Below are positions 45,440-54,241 of a DNA stretch of 64,000 bases, piece after piece; positions within the stretch are counted from its first letter, which is position 1, and each line of letters opens with the position of its first letter. This stretch comes from Candidatus Desulfosporosinus nitrosoreducens. GTDB lineage: Bacteria > Bacillota > Desulfitobacteriia > Desulfitobacteriales > Desulfitobacteriaceae. The notes under the pieces were generated by a model. It saw only the letters and a program-made list of their open reading frames with translations. It searched no databases and was not told the DNA's origin. The DNA is taken from NCBI RefSeq assembly GCF_030954495.1, contig NZ_JAVHUW010000035.1, positions 58,710 through 122,709 on the forward strand, written 5' to 3'. A program made the position numbers and the translations under genes.

Positions 45440-46051
45440 ATGGAGAGCGTAAAACTTGCAGTTATTTATTACAGCATGACGGGAATAAATTATCAGTTAG
45501 CTCAGTGGGCGGCAGAAGCTGCAAAAGAAGCGGGTGCGGAGGTGCGTCTGCTCAAGGTACATGAACTGGCTCCGGAATCAGTTATTAACAACAATCCTCA
45601 ATGGAAAGCAAATGTGGAAGCTACAAAGAATATCCAGGAAGCGGGTTCCGCTGATCTCGATTGGGCGGATGCCATTATTTTTAGTGTGCCTACGCGTTTT
45701 GGGAATATAGCATCTCAAATGAAACAGTTTATTGACCTTCAAGGAGGAGTATGGGCTCAAGGAAAGCTGACGAATAAAGTTGTTAGCGCTATGTCTTCCG
45801 CACAGAATTCCCATGGCGGTCAGGAAGGTACCGTTAGGAGCTTATATACTTCAATGATGCATTGGGGTGCAATTATTGTGCCGCCCGGATATACGGATGC
45901 CTCGATTTATAAAGCGGGTGGTAATCCCTATGGAACGACAGTTACCCAGGGACAGGATGGCAAAATGGTAGAAGACGTAAAAGACGCCGTATTTCATCAA
46001 GCAAAAAGAACGGTTGAAGTTGCCAGCTGGTTAAAGAAGGGGAAAGAATAG
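45440..46051 (+). CDS. WrbA-like flavodoxin-fold NAD(P)H:quinone oxidoreductase
   Basis: 203 residues of the WrbA family. The FMN phosphate loop is YYSMTGINYQ near the start; PTRFGNIASQMKQFID and SAQNSHGGQEGT are the further FMN- and quinone-site segments typical of WrbA. It reduces quinones with two electrons. ATG 45440 is chosen six bases after GAGGAGG; two in-frame ATGs upstream lie in or before that site. Placed behind a quinone-linked dehydrogenase, which fits a respiratory or oxygen-protection setting. Confidence 0.9.
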   Translation: MESVKLAVIYYSMTGINYQLAQWAAEAAKEAGAEVRLLKVHELAPESVINNNPQWKANVEATKNIQEAGSADLDWADAIIFSVPTRFGNIASQMKQFIDLQGGVWAQGKLTNKVVSAMSSAQNSHGGQEGTVRSLYTSMMHWGAIIVPPGYTDASIYKAGGNPYGTTVTQGQDGKMVEDVKDAVFHQAKRTVEVASWLKKGKE

Positions 46052-46244
46052 GCAAGCTTAAATTGTTGAACTAAAAAGCATGGTGATTCTATTTAAATGG
46101 CAAATTTCAAATGAATTTTAGAATCCTTTCCAACCTAAGCATGAAACTATAAAATAATTAGATCATATGCCAAAAATATAATGATAAGTCTAATGAAAAT
46201 CTTTGTAGTGTTCAAGAAAAAACTTTGGTTTTGGAGGAAACGTT

Positions 46245-46730
46245 ATGAATATTTTAGAATTTGCAATAAATATGGAACTTGAAGGAGAAAAATATTACAT
46301 TGAGCAGGCTGAAATCAATAAAGAAAATAGCCTGGAAACAGTCTTTCTCCTATTGGCTAAAGATGAGAGCAGGCATGCAAAAGTTCTGCAAAAGAAAGCT
46401 GACGGGTTAAGTTATGATTTAGGGCAGGATGAAATGCATACAAAGGCCGTAAGCATATTTCATGAACTTGGGGCAATCAATATTGAAACTAAACAAACTC
46501 CTGACCAATTAGATGCCTATAGATTGGCTTTGAAAAATGAAAAAGAAAGTATAATTCTTTATCAAAAGTTTTTATCTGAAGCAGCGGATGACGAATCAAA
46601 AAAGTTATTTGCATACTTGATAGAGCAAGAAGAAAATCATTACGCAATAATTAATCAGTTGATCGTACTTATTAGTCACTCACAGGAATGGGTAGAAGCC
46701 GCCGAATTTGGCTTAAGAGAAGATTATTAA
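46245..46730 (+). CDS. Ferritin-like/rubrerythrin-type diiron protein
   Basis: 161 residues forming a four-helix bundle. Iron ligands: Glu in NMELEGEKYY, Glu-x-x-His in KDESRHAKVL, a Glu in KNEKESIILY, and EQEENHYAII. No rubredoxin domain, so it is a rubrerythrin-core or YciF/ferritin-like protein. Such proteins detoxify peroxide or store iron in anaerobes. Good GGAGG site upstream. Single gene, cut off from downstream by the insertion sequence. Confidence 0.87.
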   Translation: MNILEFAINMELEGEKYYIEQAEINKENSLETVFLLLAKDESRHAKVLQKKADGLSYDLGQDEMHTKAVSIFHELGAINIETKQTPDQLDAYRLALKNEKESIILYQKFLSEAADDESKKLFAYLIEQEENHYAIINQLIVLISHSQEWVEAAEFGLREDY

Positions 46731-46796
46731 GTTTGGAAAATGCTTTAAAAAGAATACAAGGACCGGCGTGATTCTACTGACAGAGGTACGAAAAGG

Positions 46797-46850
46797 GGAG
46801 TGTCGCAAAACTACTTTAAAAAGTAGTCTGCGATACTCCTTTTTTGCTTT
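46797..46850 (+). terminator. Terminator-like hairpin at the left end of the IS
   Basis: GGAGTGTCGCA/TGCGATACTCC outer stem and ACTACTTT/AAAGTAGT inner stem, then a T run. It should stop transcripts entering from the ferritin-like gene side. Confidence 0.8.
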
Positions 46851-46962
46851 TTGGCTATTAAAATCGATTAGTAAATCTTCAAACATTTTGAATCTCTCTG
46901 ATGCACTTAAATTTGGGCACAGAAAAATAAGCCTCTGGTTTTTTGGTCTTTTGTAACCGTTC

Positions 46963-48570
46963 CTAGGCCGTTTTTAATGGATGAAGAGGTTTCCCTATTC
47001 GTTCATTTTGTATTTTCGCATGCAGTTTATTCACGTTATAGCCAAAACTCAGGAGCATAAATTCTGTTTTGACACTGGTTTTACCCCGGGTTAAAAATCG
47101 GTTGAAGTTGTAATCATTTTTGAGAACGCCAAAGGCTCCTTCTACCTGGATTGAGCGGTTAACTCTTAGCAAGGTTCCTTCTTGAGTCGTGATGTTTTTA
47201 TAGGATATCTGACGTTTTTCTACGAACAGTTTGGACACCTGCATTCTCCGATTGCCTTTTGCTTTCGTACAGCGAGATTTATGGGGGCAGTCACTGCAGT
47301 CTTCCGATTCATAGACCGTTATTTCAGATCGATACCCCGTTGCCGATGTCCGATGAGTGATTCCTACTGGCTTGAGTTGCTTCATATTATGACAGGTATA
47401 TTCATCGGTCTCCGGATTGTAAACCATAGTTTCGCGTTTACTGATGTCCTTTTTGAATCGTCTCTTTTTCCATTGTTCATAGGTTTGTGGTTTTATGAAA
47501 TAGGTCTGCTCTTTCTTTTCAAGATAACGATAGTTTTCTTCACTTTCATAGCCTGAATCTGCAATAATATTTAGATAGCGAGTCTTTAATTTGGCCTCTA
47601 TATCGTTTAAGAATGGGATCAGTGTTGCAATGTCATTCCGATCCTGAAAGATCCCAATCCCTGTTACATACTCACTCTCCACACCGATCTGGACATTGTA
47701 AGCAGGCTTCAACTGGGCATTCCGCATATGATCATCTTTCATATGCATGAACGTCGCATCGGAATCCGTCTTGGAATAACTGTTTCTCTTCTCAAATAAT
47801 TGGTTGTGTGCATCGTATTTTTCCTGCCGGTTATAGAATTCCTGCAATTGTTCGGTCCACTTCTGCAGCTTTGACTTCCGTTTCCCAATACCATGAACGA
47901 ACTCTATATTCTCTTGATGTCGTTTCTCTTCCAAGTACGTCATCGCGGCTTTAAGGTCATCCAAAACGGTCTCTTTGGCTACTTTGAAGTTGGACCTATA
48001 AGTTAGGTTAATCTCCTCTAGGCAGGCCTGAACTTTTTCGAACATCTTTGCTTCATTTTTTTGAACGACCTTTTTCCAGACAAAGGTATAACGGTTGGCA
48101 TTGGCCTCGATTTTTGTCCCATCGACAAAGAGATTTTTAAAGGTTACTTCTCCAAGAGTATGTAGATACTGAACCAATTGATAGAAAAGATCGTCGATAG
48201 TTTCCTTGAGATGGTCCTTCCGGAACCGGGCAATGGTACTGTGATCTGGGGCTTTTCTACTACCTTCCAAGAGCCACATGAAGTTTATGTCTCGTTTACA
48301 TGCACTTTCAATCTTTCGGCTCGAGTAAATGTTGTTCGTGTAGGCATAAGTTAATACTTTAAATAGGATTTTGGGTTCAACTGCGGGTTTTCTTCCAGTG
48401 GAAGAGTAGGCCTTGTATAATTTCTCGTAATTTAATCCCTCCAAAATGTGGCTTAGCAGTCGAACTGAGTCATCCTTTGGTATTAACACATTAAAATTAA
48501 ATGGTAAAACTAATTGATAGTGTCCATTTAATTCGGTATAATTTTTACTGTGTAATTTGGTTGTTTGCAT
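46963..48570 (-). CDS. Transposase, IS1182 family
   Basis: 535 residues, intact. N-terminal DUF772-type helical domain (KILFKVLTYAYTNNIYSSRKIE), DDE catalytic residues in LFVDGTKIEANANRY (first Asp), IADSGYESEENY (second Asp) and the late Glu of QVEGAFGVLK, plus a Cys-rich segment CSDCPHKSRC. It cuts and joins the IS ends. No ribosome binding site is visible; a TATAAT at 48577-48582 on its strand just upstream hints at a leaderless transcript. Confidence 0.93.
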   Translation of the reverse strand: MQTTKLHSKNYTELNGHYQLVLPFNFNVLIPKDDSVRLLSHILEGLNYEKLYKAYSSTGRKPAVEPKILFKVLTYAYTNNIYSSRKIESACKRDINFMWLLEGSRKAPDHSTIARFRKDHLKETIDDLFYQLVQYLHTLGEVTFKNLFVDGTKIEANANRYTFVWKKVVQKNEAKMFEKVQACLEEINLTYRSNFKVAKETVLDDLKAAMTYLEEKRHQENIEFVHGIGKRKSKLQKWTEQLQEFYNRQEKYDAHNQLFEKRNSYSKTDSDATFMHMKDDHMRNAQLKPAYNVQIGVESEYVTGIGIFQDRNDIATLIPFLNDIEAKLKTRYLNIIADSGYESEENYRYLEKKEQTYFIKPQTYEQWKKRRFKKDISKRETMVYNPETDEYTCHNMKQLKPVGITHRTSATGYRSEITVYESEDCSDCPHKSRCTKAKGNRRMQVSKLFVEKRQISYKNITTQEGTLLRVNRSIQVEGAFGVLKNDYNFNRFLTRGKTSVKTEFMLLSFGYNVNKLHAKIQNERIGKPLHPLKTA

Positions 48571-48586
48571 AACTCAATTATACGCC

Positions 48587-48623
48587 AACTGCGGGTTCTT
48601 TTGGACCCGCAGTTATATTTTTT
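48587..48623 (+). terminator. Terminator inside the IS, upstream of the transposase
   Basis: Perfect 10-bp stem AACTGCGGGT/ACCCGCAGTT (48587-48596 with 48605-48614), then a T run on the plus strand. It would end antisense transcripts across the transposase. Confidence 0.75.
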
Positions 48624-48679
48624 AGAAATCAACGAGGGGCTGATGCTTTACGAACTCTGTTCGTTTTGCAACAGCCCCT

Positions 48680-49244
48680 TAAGAGCATACAATGATCTAC
48701 CTCGCACTCATTATAGATAGCTTATTACCTGACAGTAGTCTTGCGACCAAAATCAAGCAGGTCACAACCTATAAAAATGGTTTGTTCGACTAAACAAGAT
48801 ACCTACCCAACCCTATACAACCTCACGGCTGCATAGAATCAGTCAATTCATAAATACGCAAGTCGCCTTGTGTGTTTATGAAAAAATCAATACCCGGAAT
48901 AATCTTAGCCCGACCCTTTATAATAAGTTGGAACCTCACTGCAATCAATAAATTCGACCACAATAAAGCCTTTTCCCACTATAAAAGATCTTCCCTCTGA
49001 CAAAATACAAGCGTTTTATCACCTGTAGATTATCGTTGGCCGACCTATACATACCCGGTTAAGAGCAGATATAAATCTTGGCTCAACCATTGTATACCCT
49101 GATCTTATAATGCCTCCGAATGATCTTTTTATACATTAATTTTAAGAAATTCTTATTTAAAAAATTCTGTTTTACAATAAGACAAATTTCATAAATCCAT
49201 TTTTTTCATATTATGGAATATAAAAGGTTAAGGAGGAAGGTCAA
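48680..49244. other. AT-rich intergenic stretch, no gene seen
   Basis: 565 bases between the IS and the small YjcZ-like genes. No open frame with ribosome binding site. CATATTA at 49207 resembles sporulation sigma -10 boxes but no matching -35 was found. Confidence 0.4.
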
Positions 49245-49367
49245 ATGGCATTTGGTAACGTTGATGGAGCAGCTTGCGGCTGCAGCCAAGGAACAGGTTT
49301 AGGGGCAGGCATCGCTGCGGTTGTTGTAATAATTCTTCTGCTTATCGCTTTAGGTATCGTATTCTAA
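49245..49367 (+). CDS. Small YjcZ-like membrane protein
   Basis: 40 residues: a Gly/Cys-rich start (ACGCSQGTG) and one hydrophobic helix ending LLLIALGIVF. AAGGAGGAAGG site upstream. This composition matches the YjcZ family of tiny sporulation-associated membrane proteins in Firmicutes. It forms a tandem pair with the next gene, which has the same plan and ending. Role unknown. Confidence 0.75.
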   Translation: MAFGNVDGAACGCSQGTGLGAGIAAVVVIILLLIALGIVF

Positions 49368-49396
49368 ATTTGCAAAGTAAGAAAGGTGGAATTTTG

Positions 49397-49537
49397 ATGT
49401 ACGGAATGGGTGGAGCATGCTGTCAACCTATCACTCCAGTTGCCACATGTGGTTGTGGATCTGCCGGAGTTGGGATAGGAGTAGGGATCATTGCTATTGC
49501 TATCTTAATTCTTATCGCTTTAGGAGTAATATTCTAA
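49397..49537 (+). CDS. Small YjcZ-like membrane protein
   Basis: 46 residues. Gly-rich start with four cysteines in two pairs (ACCQ, TCGCG), then a hydrophobic helix ending ILILIALGVIF, nearly the same as the previous gene. AGAAAGGTGG upstream of ATG 49397. A tandem duplicate of the gene at 49245. Likely produced in the spore-forming cell, by analogy to the family. Confidence 0.78.
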   Translation: MYGMGGACCQPITPVATCGCGSAGVGIGVGIIAIAILILIALGVIF

Positions 49538-49675
49538 TTAGCCCACTGTAAAAAAACTTGGCTGCTGCTAAAGCTCCGGCACAGGTAACTTCCAGATGCT
49601 TCTTATGCACCGGCCAGGGATAGCGAAAAAGGGACCTGCAAAAAGTATTAACAACGTTATACTCTCTGACAATAT

Positions 49676-49716
49676 TAACAAGGTTACCGCTTCCGAGTGC
49701 AGTGGTAACCTTGTTA
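49676..49716. repeat. Perfect 13-bp inverted repeat
   Basis: TAACAAGGTTACC (49676-49688) with its complement at 49704-49716, 15-base loop. No T run follows on the plus strand, so it is either a weak terminator for the YjcZ-like pair or a protein-binding palindrome. The next 650 bases to 50367 hold no gene I can support. Confidence 0.6.
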
Positions 49717-50367
49717 GCCTAATTACGCTGCGATCGAGTTACCCACCACCAACAACCAAATATAGCTGTAAAACAGAGACAAATAATTAATGCATCATAA
49801 TTCACGTTAATCCCCGCCCGTTAAAAATTGTCCTGCAAGTATGAACCATAAATTTGGCTTTAACAGCCATTTTGAAGAATATCTTCTGTTTTAAAAGCAA
49901 TAATAAGGTAGCATAACAATTTTTTAATCACTTTTCTAATAAGATGCTCTACAAAATAATCATAAAAGCTTAACCTCTTTTTTAGCAAACTCTTTAGGCT
50001 CAAGATATCTTTAAATTCCCGAACCTTGTTCAGCTTTATTATAGGCCTAAATTGCATAAAAATAGTCTAAATAAAAAACCATAAAGCATAAATAAAGTAT
50101 AAATATGGACAATCTTAGGGCCAATCGTTTTGGGGCCTTGTACTACTATTTAAATTTTCAATATTTTCTTTAGCCGTAACTTAAGCTGAAAATTACAAAA
50201 GTGACAGCAAATATGGTCATAGGGTCAACGCAGTCGGATTAGCCTGGAACCTTCTGCGCATAAATTTCCTTCCTATTGGCAACTTTCACAATAAACCATT
50301 AACTTCATTTTCGCACAAGGGGGATGTATACTAAAAGCCTAAGTTGAATTTTTAGAGGTGTTAATAA

Positions 50368-50796
50368 ATGTCCGTTGAAAGCGAAAATTATGAAAAGATG
50401 ATAAAAACCTGTCAAGAAATCTTAAATGCTTGCGAAAAACCCTTTGTTTGGGAGGAAGAAGGTATATATGAATATGGCAACTTTAAAAAGCCTTTTAACC
50501 TTTTTCTGCCGCATCCGCAGATAGATAGGGAGTTACAGGACCTGTTCGAAAAATTTTCAGGCTCTAGTTATTTATACGATCAAGTTAAAGCAATTTGCAC
50601 ACTTGATGAAGAATGGATTGAGTATGGGACTTATGGCTTAGATCGGGATTTTAACTGCACTTTCAGCAAATACACTCTAAAACCCGAATATGCCGAGCAA
50701 ATCAAAACCTATTTCAATCAACGCCTACATGAATTACTACAATCAACTCCAGAAGAGACAATCAATGTTTTGGCTACTGAACATGGGAACAAATAA
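50368..50796 (+). CDS. Hypothetical protein, 142 residues
   Basis: Soluble, acidic protein with no signal peptide or membrane helix, rich in Glu, Tyr and Phe (IYEYGNFKKPF, EEWIEYGTYGLDRDF). I do not recognise a family. AGAGGTG before ATG 50368 supports a real gene. It is a single-gene unit with its own terminator. Confidence 0.75.
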   Translation: MSVESENYEKMIKTCQEILNACEKPFVWEEEGIYEYGNFKKPFNLFLPHPQIDRELQDLFEKFSGSSYLYDQVKAICTLDEEWIEYGTYGLDRDFNCTFSKYTLKPEYAEQIKTYFNQRLHELLQSTPEETINVLATEHGNK

Positions 50797-50808
50797 GGCT
50801 GCATAAAG

Positions 50809-50850
50809 GAAATCCGTACAATTTTAAAAGATTGTACGGATTTCTTAGTT
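50809..50850 (+). terminator. Terminator after the 142-residue gene
   Basis: Perfect 13-bp stem (50809-50821 with 50832-50844), 10-base loop, T-rich tail. Confidence 0.88.
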
Positions 50851-50924
50851 CTTGCCTCATCAATGATGTTTCTCCTTCGATTTACTTTTTACCCGGCCTA
50901 TTGCATCAATACAATCCCTGCATT

Positions 50925-51401
50925 TTAGGCAAAGCTTAAATTTTTCTCCTTCCAGGCAGTATCTTCAGAGTGTTTTAGCATAGGCTCCTTGGTGTACCTG
51001 AAGCCAGCATTTTTGGCCATTGTGATAAAAAAGTCCTTGTCACAGTCAACTTTGACCTTAAAATACGACAGTTCTTTAAAATGAGTATCTGTACATTCTT
51101 TAATCTCAACTTGCCATTGAATTCCCTGGCCTCTGGCAAAAGTCAGGATTTTAACCAGGTATTCTAAACATACATTGGTCAGCCCCAGCGGCGTCACATT
51201 CTCATCGTCCTTAGTGATGATTTTGTTGATAACTTGGATATCCATACCTTCCGGAATCTCTGAACCTGTATCTAAAAGTTTAGTAATCAGGTCATCGTAG
51301 ATTAATTGGTACTGCTCAAGCTCATTTCCTAGCAGTTCCCTTATACCGCTATCCTGCCCCTTTAGAGTAAATCTATAAAATAGCTCATCACACTTTCTCA
51401 T
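50925..51401 (-). CDS. Hypothetical protein, 158 residues
   Basis: Soluble protein without signal or membrane segments. Mixed helix/strand with two cysteines (one in the start MRKCDELF, others in ECTDTH, DCDKDF). No family recognised. AGGAGGT before the ATG (minus strand) supports it. It stands alone between the terminator at 50809 and the peptidoglycan hydrolase gene. Confidence 0.75.
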   Translation of the reverse strand: MRKCDELFYRFTLKGQDSGIRELLGNELEQYQLIYDDLITKLLDTGSEIPEGMDIQVINKIITKDDENVTPLGLTNVCLEYLVKILTFARGQGIQWQVEIKECTDTHFKELSYFKVKVDCDKDFFITMAKNAGFRYTKEPMLKHSEDTAWKEKNLSFA

Positions 51402-51695
51402 AATATTACCTCCTTATCTTGAAATAGTGGTTACATTCACAAGCTCGAATCTAAAATGGGGGAGCTTTTGGGATTACTATCTTTAGCTAAAGCGTACATT
51501 ACCCTCGGCTTTTTGTCTATAGGATATCGCTATGTTATCCATAAATAATACTTATCTTTCCTGTCTCCTGCCAAACATTTCGTTCCCCTTGTAGATTAAC
51601 CACAGTTCTCAGGATAAAGAAAGAAGCGAATGTCCTGTTACAGACCCTCGCTCCTTACATACTGTAATTCCACTCTGATTCCTCGGAAACGGATT

Positions 51696-52958
51696 TTAAG
51701 GATTGTTGTTTTCAAAAAGAACGATACGTCGTGCTCCCAGATAACGCGCAGCCCAGTAGGAATTGGTTATATTGTCAAAACTTACGCCATAGGCCTCAGA
51801 ATCAATCATGATGTTGTTGCCAATATAAATTCCGACATGGGAAGCACCGGCTTCATAAGTGCTAAAAAAGACAAGATCTCCCGGTTTAAGGTCCGATTCC
51901 GGAATCCCTACTCCTTCCGTATATTGATCTTCGGACACCCGAGCTAAATTTATCCCAAAGTGTCCATAGACATATTGAACAAATCCTGAGCAATCAAAAC
52001 CTGGACTGGGGGAAGTTCCCCCCCAAACATAAGGAGTTCCTAAATATTGTTCGGCATACGTTAAAATGGCGGAAAAACTCCCGGAAAAGGGTTGCAACTG
52101 CTTGATAATTGAACCTGGAGAAGCAAGGTTTAGATCACTGGGATTTATACCGGCTTTACGCCCGGCCGCAACCAAAGATGTTTCTAGACCTTGTTCCTGC
52201 ATCAACTGTTCTACAATGTCGATATTTGATTGCGAACTTAACGCTGAAAGTATGGTTGTTTTCTCTTGAGAGTTTATCTGCGCCAGAAGATTTTGCTGTG
52301 TCGCTAATAATTGTTGCTGGGACTGCTGCAATTGCTCCTTTTCCTGGAGGGATGTTTGGATAGAAGCCATTTGTTCATTAATCAAGGACTGTTGTTGGCT
52401 GATACTGGCATTGGAACTGGATATTTTCTGGTTCAACTGCTCAAAATCATTGATGATATAGGAAACATATTCCCACCGGTCCAAGAAATCAGACATACTG
52501 CTCGATTCAAACAAGACTTCTGCAAAAGGCAGAAAGCCTTCGTCTTCATTGCCGTTTTGATAAAAGGTACTCAGCAAATTTCCTAATTTGTCACTATCCT
52601 CTTGCCGTTGCGTTTTAAGTTGATTTTGTTTAGTTTGTAGATCCTGAAGTTGTTTTTGCTGGGTTTGCAAAGTATTTTGATCCTGCGCTATTCCTTCATT
52701 AATAGTTTGCAGAGATTGCTGTAAGGATAAGATTTTAACGTCTAAAGCAAGCTCTTGCTGGGTTTGGTCGCTTAGCTGACTGTTTAAAGATTGCTCCTGC
52801 TGTACATATTGTTGCAGCTCTTCTTCCAAATTATTGTTTTGATTTTCGCCGCTTGTATTGGTTTGAGTCTGAGGGCTAGTTTGAGCTTGAGCTTGTAAAG
52901 GTAAACTTAAAAAGCAAATCAAACAAACAATTAAACATAATTTTCTTTTATTTAGCAT
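51696..52958 (-). CDS. NlpC/P60 peptidoglycan endopeptidase with coiled coil (CwlO-like)
   Basis: 420 residues. Signal peptide (about 1-26, ending AQAQ), a very Gln-rich coiled coil (about 35-245) as in CwlO and PcsB, and a C-terminal NlpC/P60 domain (about 298-415). Catalytic Cys is in DCSGF, His in ASHVGIYIG. It should cleave D-Glu-mDAP bonds in wall peptides. In CwlO relatives the coiled coil takes the signal from FtsEX; no ftsEX is in the window. ATG start after AGGAGT-like site. Confidence 0.92.
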   Translation of the reverse strand: MLNKRKLCLIVCLICFLSLPLQAQAQTSPQTQTNTSGENQNNNLEEELQQYVQQEQSLNSQLSDQTQQELALDVKILSLQQSLQTINEGIAQDQNTLQTQQKQLQDLQTKQNQLKTQRQEDSDKLGNLLSTFYQNGNEDEGFLPFAEVLFESSSMSDFLDRWEYVSYIINDFEQLNQKISSSNASISQQQSLINEQMASIQTSLQEKEQLQQSQQQLLATQQNLLAQINSQEKTTILSALSSQSNIDIVEQLMQEQGLETSLVAAGRKAGINPSDLNLASPGSIIKQLQPFSGSFSAILTYAEQYLGTPYVWGGTSPSPGFDCSGFVQYVYGHFGINLARVSEDQYTEGVGIPESDLKPGDLVFFSTYEAGASHVGIYIGNNIMIDSEAYGVSFDNITNSYWAARYLGARRIVLFENNNP

Positions 52959-53312
52959 TTATACTCCTCTTTGTTTAAAGCAGTGTAGTATTTAACACTA
53001 AATTGTTCGCTAAAATTTTTTAAGAACCTTTAGGATTTTTGTGAACTTCTTTTTAAACATTTTTCCTGATTTACCATAAAGAATTGAGAAAAATTCTATC
53101 GACAGATTAAAGCTGTAGATAAATTAACATTAAACACTTGTTGAAATTCTTAACATACTGCTATTGACTAGCGCTGTATCGCAGTTATAAGGAACATAAG
53201 CTCAATCTTAAACGTGGTTGCACCTTAAAATACTCCCTTCAAATTTGTTAGCCCAGTGAAAGCGGATGGCTCAACCATACTGATCAAAACGTGAGGGAGG
53301 CAAGCACGGGTT
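52959..53312. other. Intergenic stretch, no gene seen
   Basis: AT-rich upstream region of the CwlO-like gene. No recognised RNA. Long T runs occur but with no matching stem. Confidence 0.4.
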
Positions 53313-53363
53313 AGCATAGCGGAGAAGCCTCTGGCGCAGGCGGCTGCCTAGTTGCACTATGCT
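53313..53363. repeat. GC-rich stem-loop, possible dispersed repeat copy
   Basis: AGCATAG (53313-53319) pairs with CTATGCT (53357-53363); inner AGCC/GGCT. The inner GC-rich block resembles the one at 22757-22806 (GAAGCC, CTGGCGC, GCAGGCGGCTG). Confidence 0.35.
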
Positions 53364-53374
53364 TTCTTGTAGTA

Positions 53375-53406
53375 CAAAAAAAACAGCCCTTTCGGGACTG
53401 TTTTTC
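53375..53406 (-). terminator. Terminator of the trp operon
   Basis: On the minus strand ACAGTCCC-gaaa-GGGCTGT (one mismatch), then eight T. Lies 55 bases past trpA. Confidence 0.92.
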
Positions 53407-53461
53407 ATACCATAGTTAAGATTTAAGCATTAATCCTCAAAAGATAGTATTAAGATAGACC

Positions 53462-54241
53462 TCAATCCCGTTCTTTTACAGCGTCTTTCATACTTCGAAC
53501 ATAGTCATAAATACAAGTCCCGGCCTTGCCGCCATGCTTCTCGATGATTTTGACGATTGCGCTGCCAACGATTACACCATCGGCAATTTTAGCGATTTCC
53601 CCGGCCTGTTGGGGAGTATTTATCCCGAAGCCTACGGCGGTGGGAAGGGAACTCGCGCTCCTGACAACCTCCAGGATGGAGACTAAGTCCGTTTTGATCT
53701 CACTCCGCACCCCCGTAACACCCAGGGAAGAGACCACATAAATAAAGCCGGTGGCCTCCTGAGCGATCTGTTTGATACGCTGCTCCGATGTAGGCGCAAT
53801 CAGGGAAATAAGGTCGACTCCAAAAGCGGCAGCCACTTCGGCCAGCTCCCCCTTTTCCTCGTAAGGCAAATCGGGAATTATGATACCGTCAACTCCCAAA
53901 TCCGCACAACGTTGAAAAAACCGACTGAAGCCATAATTAAAGACCGGATTTAAATAGGTCAGGAAAACCAGCGGCACCTCCGTTTTTTTCCGCACAGAAG
54001 CCACCAGGTCAAAAATCTTGTCCACCGTCGCTCCAGCCGCCAGAGCGCGGATATTAGCCTCTTGAATGACAACTCCCTCAGCTATGGGATCTGAGAAGGG
54101 GATGCCGATCTCTACTAAATCCGCACCGCCCCGGATCATTGCCAAAATGAACTCTTCACTTTTTTCCAGCGAAGGGTCTCCACCTGTGACAAAGCCGATA
54201 AAAGCCTTGCCATTTTTAAAAGCCCCGGCAATCTTACTCAT
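53462..54241 (-). CDS. trpA: Tryptophan synthase alpha chain
   Basis: 259 residues, normal length. TrpA splits indole-glycerol phosphate to indole. Catalytic Glu lies in [11 protein letters not shown] and Asp in [16 protein letters not shown] is in the phosphate loop. ATG 54241 (MSKIAGAF) is chosen and overlaps trpB by eight bases; a longer open frame to 54310 would lie inside trpB. Last gene of trpEGDCFBA. Confidence 0.97.
   Translation of the reverse strand: MSKIAGAFKNGKAFIGFVTGGDPSLEKSEEFILAMIRGGADLVEIGIPFSDPIAEGVVIQEANIRALAAGATVDKIFDLVASVRKKTEVPLVFLTYLNPVFNYGFSRFFQRCADLGVDGIIIPDLPYEEKGELAEVAAAFGVDLISLIAPTSEQRIKQIAQEATGFIYVVSSLGVTGVRSEIKTDLVSILEVVRSASSLPTAVGFGINTPQQAGEIAKIADGVIVGSAIVKIIEKHGGKAGTCIYDYVRSMKDAVKERD

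Larger units (their letters stand above)
46794..48679 (-). mobile_element. IS1182-family insertion sequence
   Basis: One transposase gene between imperfect inverted ends: left starts AGGGGAGTGTCGCAAAAC at 46794, right end read inward AAGGGGCTGTTGCAAAAC from 48680, matching apart from one gap and two changes. No target duplication is visible. Each end is also a hairpin: 46797-46844 with a T run, and AGGGGCTG/CAGCCCCT at 48635-48642 with 48672-48679. The boundaries are accurate to a few bases. Confidence 0.8.

Noticed and set aside
49201..49216. Sporulation sigma-E/K promoter before the YjcZ-like pair
   Set aside because: CATATTA resembles a -10 box, but no -35 element lies at the right distance.
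49860..50057. 65-codon minus-strand frame
   Set aside because: No ribosome binding site; Lys/Leu/Ile-rich composition as expected from AT-rich DNA.
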